DNA of 5,850 bases from Holophagaceae bacterium (GTDB lineage: Bacteria > Acidobacteriota > Holophagae > Holophagales > Holophagaceae). The translations under genes and the position numbers were made by a program. The notes below the pieces were generated by a model, which was not told the DNA's origin, ran no database searches, and saw only the letters and a program-made list of their open reading frames with translations. This document shows positions 4,181-5,850 of the stretch, piece after piece. Every line of letters starts with the position of its first letter. Within the stretch, counting starts at the first letter, position 1. The DNA lies in NCBI GenBank assembly GCA_025353305.1, contig JANXQX010000195.1:1-5850 (forward strand), written 5' to 3'.

Positions 4181-5190
4181 ATCTGGTCCAGCGGGCTGGG
4201 CACGCCCTTGCCGCCGCGGTTCAGCACGTGGGTATAAATCATCGTCGTTTCGACATCCTTGTGCCCCAGCAGCTCCTGCACGGTGCGGATGTCGTGGCCG
4301 GCCGCGAGCAGGTGCGTGGCGAAGGAGTGGCGGAGGACATGCGGCGTGATGAGCTTGGTCACTTCTCCCGACCGGGCCGCTTGGCGCACGGCCTTCTGTA
4401 CGCTTTCAGGCTGGATATGGTGGCGGCGGACCTTGCCTGAGCGCGGGTCCACGGAGCGCGCGCTGGATGGAAAGACCCATTGCCAGCCCCAGGCCCGGGG
4501 TGCCGCCTTGAATTTTTCCGCCAGCGCATCCGGCAGAAAGACTTCTCCAAAGCCTTCCTCAAGATCCTTGGCATGCAGGGCTTGCACCTGGGCGAGGTGC
4601 GCGCGGAGCGGCTCCACCAGGCAATCCGGCAGCATGGTGACCCGGTCCTTCCCGCCCTTTCCATCCCGGACGATGATCTCGCGCCGATCGAAATCCACGT
4701 CCTTCACGCGCAGGCGCAGGCCTTCCATCAACCGCATCCCCGTGCCGTATAAAAGCCGCGCCACCAGGGCCATGAAGCCTTCCATCTGGTCCAGGAGAAC
4801 GCGCACCTCCCCAGGCGTGAGCACCACCGGGAGCCTGGGGCTGGCTTTGGCGTGGATGACCTCGGAAAGCCAGGGCAGGTTGGTGTACAGCAGGTTCCGA
4901 TAGAGGAAGAGCAGGGCGGCCTTGGCCTGGTTTTGCGTGGAGGGCGAAACGTGGCGGTCGACGGCTAGGTGGGTCAGGAAAGCCTGGACTTCGGGCGCTC
5001 CCATGTCCTTCGGGTGCCGTTTGCCGTGGAAGAGGATGAAGCGGCGCGCCCAATCGAAATAGGCATCCTCGGTCCGCAAGCTGTAGTGCCGGACCCGCAG
5101 GCTCTCCCTTAGTTGGTCCAGGAATTTCGGGGGCGGGGATTCTTCCACTTCCATGCGCTTTCCATCGGTCGGCCTATTTCCCTCAAGCAT
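4177..5190 (-). CDS. intI: Integron integrase (tyrosine recombinase, IntI)
   Basis: This is a 337-residue protein. The N-terminal core-binding domain (about 23-112) contains [20 protein letters not shown] and the typical FLTHLA...[17 protein letters not shown] run. The catalytic domain (about 118-330) has R153 ([20 protein letters not shown]), H284 and R287 ([14 protein letters not shown]), H310 (ELLGHKDV) and nucleophile Y319 (MIYTHVL). Each sits exactly seven residues after the IntI1 equivalent. The extra segment that separates IntI from XerC/D is present (LPDALAEKF...WGWQWVFPS...[12 protein letters not shown], about 219-258). It catalyses attC x attI and attC x attC recombination. ATG 5190 is chosen because GGAG lies eight bases upstream and it gives a normal N-terminus; ATG 5154 is an alternative. 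The longer frame to 5400 runs through promoter and repeats and is not coding. No disruption is seen, so it is probably functional. Confidence 0.96.
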   Translation of the reverse strand: MLEGNRPTDGKRMEVEESPPPKFLDQLRESLRVRHYSLRTEDAYFDWARRFILFHGKRHPKDMGAPEVQAFLTHLAVDRHVSPSTQNQAKAALLFLYRNLLYTNLPWLSEVIHAKASPRLPVVLTPGEVRVLLDQMEGFMALVARLLYGTGMRLMEGLRLRVKDVDFDRREIIVRDGKGGKDRVTMLPDCLVEPLRAHLAQVQALHAKDLEEGFGEVFLPDALAEKFKAAPRAWGWQWVFPSSARSVDPRSGKVRRHHIQPESVQKAVRQAARSGEVTKLITPHVLRHSFATHLLAAGHDIRTVQELLGHKDVETTMIYTHVLNRGGKGVPSPLDQI

Positions 5191-5198
5191 GGGTGTCG

Positions 5199-5202
5199 CT
5201 CC
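5199..5202 (-). promoter_or_regulatory. Ribosome binding site of intI
   Basis: GGAG on the minus strand lies eight bases before ATG 5190 and supports this start over the longer frame opening at 5400. A weaker GGAAA lies just before the alternative ATG at 5154. Confidence 0.55.
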
Positions 5203-5221
5203 GCGCCTCACAGTTCGTCTA

Positions 5222-5256
5222 TTGCGGTAAACGCCGGACGGCATAAGAAACCGCAA
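5222..5256. promoter_or_regulatory. Stem-loop or operator in the intI leader
   Basis: TTGCGGT (5222-5228) pairs with ACCGCAA (5250-5256), and inside it GCCG (5233-5236) pairs with CGGC (5239-5242). The element lies between the proposed promoter and the intI start, so it would be in the leader RNA. It could be a repressor operator or a structure that limits integrase translation. It does not resemble the CTGT-N8-ACAG LexA box known from proteobacterial intI promoters. Confidence 0.5.
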
Positions 5257-5272
5257 ACATAAGGACACCCCC

Positions 5273-5300
5273 AATTTATCGTTAATTTTTCGCCCGTCAA
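5273..5300 (-). promoter_or_regulatory. Likely sigma-70 promoter of intI
   Basis: On the minus strand TTGACG (5300-5295) is followed after 16 bp by TAAATT (5278-5273), a good -35 and a fair -10. The start site would be near 5266, about 75 bases before the chosen start codon, which leaves room for the leader hairpin. It lies inside the reading frame of the N-terminal extension, further evidence against that extension. Confidence 0.5.
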
Positions 5301-5311
5301 GGCCTTCATTC

Positions 5312-5385
5312 GGTTCGCCTATTTCTTTAGAACAGGCCACCACCAACCGCCTCGATCCCAATTCCACTACCTGAATAGGCGAACC
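5312..5385. repeat. 12-bp perfect inverted repeat upstream of the intI promoter
   Basis: GGTTCGCCTATT (5312-5323) is the exact reverse complement of AATAGGCGAACC (5374-5385), 50 bases apart. Its TAGGCG core recurs in direct orientation at 5536, 5667 and 5712. The position just upstream of the intI promoter suits an integrase-binding (attI-type) or regulatory site. Function is inferred. Confidence 0.6.
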
Positions 5386-5487
5386 AATCCCCCCGATCAC
5401 CCCACCCTCTCAGGCTTAGGCACGCCAGGGGGAGCCTGAAAAAGCGCTAAACTTGGCGGAATGCCTCGTTCCAGTACGCGTTTGCTC

Positions 5488-5545
5488 TTCGTAGTCCTAC
5501 TGTTCCGTCAACACTTAGATCTTTTAAAACCTGATTAGGCGAACT
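5488..5545 (+). repeat. Direct repeat copy 1 (58 bp) upstream of intI
   Basis: This copy begins TTCGTAGTCCTACTGTTCCG and ends GATTAGGCGAACT. It aligns with 5618-5676 with about eight mismatches and one single-base gap, at a period of 130 bp. It contains the short palindrome GTAG-TC-CTAC and a terminal TAGGCG motif. Confidence 0.8.
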
Positions 5546-5617
5546 CACAACTTTTCTTACAAGGATTTTGGCCACTCCATCCGTGAATTTTTAGTCTGCC
5601 TATTCATGTACTCTGGT

Positions 5618-5676
5618 TTCGTAGTCCTACAGTTCCGTCAACAGTTACATCTTTCCCAAACCCGAATAGGCGTACT
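5618..5676 (+). repeat. Direct repeat copy 2 (59 bp) upstream of intI
   Basis: This copy begins TTCGTAGTCCTACAGTTCCG and ends GAATAGGCGTACT. It is preceded at 5598-5605 by GCCTATTC, the exact reverse complement of GAATAGGC at 5664-5671, so copy 2 is nearly enclosed in an 8-bp inverted repeat like a small attC or attI unit. Confidence 0.8.
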
Positions 5677-5709
5677 GCCGGACCCTCCGTACAGGTCGCC
5701 CAATACTAG

Positions 5710-5716
5710 GTTAGGC
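5710..5716 (+). other. Exact R'-type core GTTAGGC (candidate attI/attC cut site)
   Basis: GTTAGGC matches the integrase core GTTRRRY exactly and equals the terminal core of attI1. It is the only perfect match among the four direct TAGGCG copies upstream of intI. It is about 520 bp from the intI start, further than usual for attI, so it could instead be a cassette boundary, or chance, since a 7-mer is short. Confidence 0.3.
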
Positions 5717-5850
5717 GTTTCCGGTTGGGTTCTCTTGGTCTTAGTCTTTCTCATCGGTTCTCAGCGGCTCGGGTTCAAAAGCAGCTCCAATCGGCTTTCA
5801 GTTTAGGTTCCGCGTCGTGGCCAAATGTTTTCCGGCGGCCCACGGGCGTC

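Larger units (their letters stand above)
5401..5850. other. Non-coding region upstream of intI, candidate attI area
   Basis: No credible gene is seen on either strand. The open frame 5606-5806 plus has no recognisable family and overlaps repeat copy 2. The stretch is less GC-rich than the rest of the window and holds the 58/59-bp direct repeats, several TAGGCG motifs, and a 7-bp hairpin TCAGGCT/AGCCTGA (5410-5416 / 5433-5439). Classical integrons carry attI and the first cassette on this side, but no cassette gene or canonical attC could be assigned before the window ends. Confidence 0.55.

Noticed and set aside
5191..5400. N-terminal extension of the integrase by 70 residues
   Set aside because: The extension runs through the likely promoter, the leader hairpin and the inverted repeat. 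It has no counterpart in IntI, and ATG 5190 has a good ribosome binding site and gives the usual N-terminus.
5488..5720. CRISPR array
   Set aside because: The repeats are only two diverged copies at 130-bp spacing with no regular spacers, and no cas gene is present.
5606..5806. 66-residue plus-strand frame with a hydrophobic stretch (VLLVLVFLIG)
   Set aside because: It starts inside repeat copy 2 without a good ribosome binding site and matches no family I recognise. A small membrane cassette protein is possible but unsupported.

Overview
The window is GC-rich bacterial chromosomal DNA. It combines housekeeping genes (purM, folE), a CreBC-type two-component system, two HicBA toxin-antitoxin loci (one intact, one broken) and an integron integrase with attC-like sites. 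The organism cannot be fixed from sequence alone. The tandem CTTGGCG-type intergenic repeats and the style of the purM and folE proteins would suit an Acidobacteriota/Holophagae-like or other environmental Gram-negative lineage, but this is an impression, not a result.

Layout, left to right. Positions 1-53 (minus) hold the first 17 codons of a creC-like sensor kinase. Positions 54-557 carry no credible gene but a nest of repeats: a 30-bp perfect inverted repeat, a strong 18-bp hairpin, and a roughly 75-bp direct repeat. Next on the minus strand, in transcription order from right to left, come purM (2748-1696), hicB (1682-1461), hicA (1464-1279) and creB (1232-558), all closely spaced. They may form one transcription unit that runs into the repeat nest and then creC. 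Divergent from purM across 65 bp is folE (2814-3356, plus).

Downstream of folE on the plus strand is a second hicBA pair, and it is decayed. hicB has a one-base deletion, and hicA has two in-frame TGA codons. The hicA stop codon lies inside the left end of a 113-bp structured sequence that looks like an integron attC site (3851-3963). A 176-bp unit without a convincing gene follows. It is bounded by copies of the same GTTACGCC end, and the second copy faces an inverted copy to make a 22-bp perfect palindrome (4124-4180) that overlaps the stop codon of the integrase gene.

The integrase (4177-5190, minus) is a full-length IntI with the IntI-specific insertion and the complete tyrosine-recombinase residue set. 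Its upstream side (5191-5850) has a likely promoter, a leader hairpin, and many direct and inverted copies of a TAGGCG-centred motif, including two diverged 58/59-bp repeats. This is the best place to look for attI and regulatory sites, but no cassette gene could be recognised there.

The notable point is the arrangement. attC-like ends and a cassette-like TA module lie at the 3' side of intI and point towards it, whereas classical arrays lie upstream of intI and point away. The broken hicBA with its stop codon inside attC looks like a degenerating cassette at the edge of a sedentary integron.
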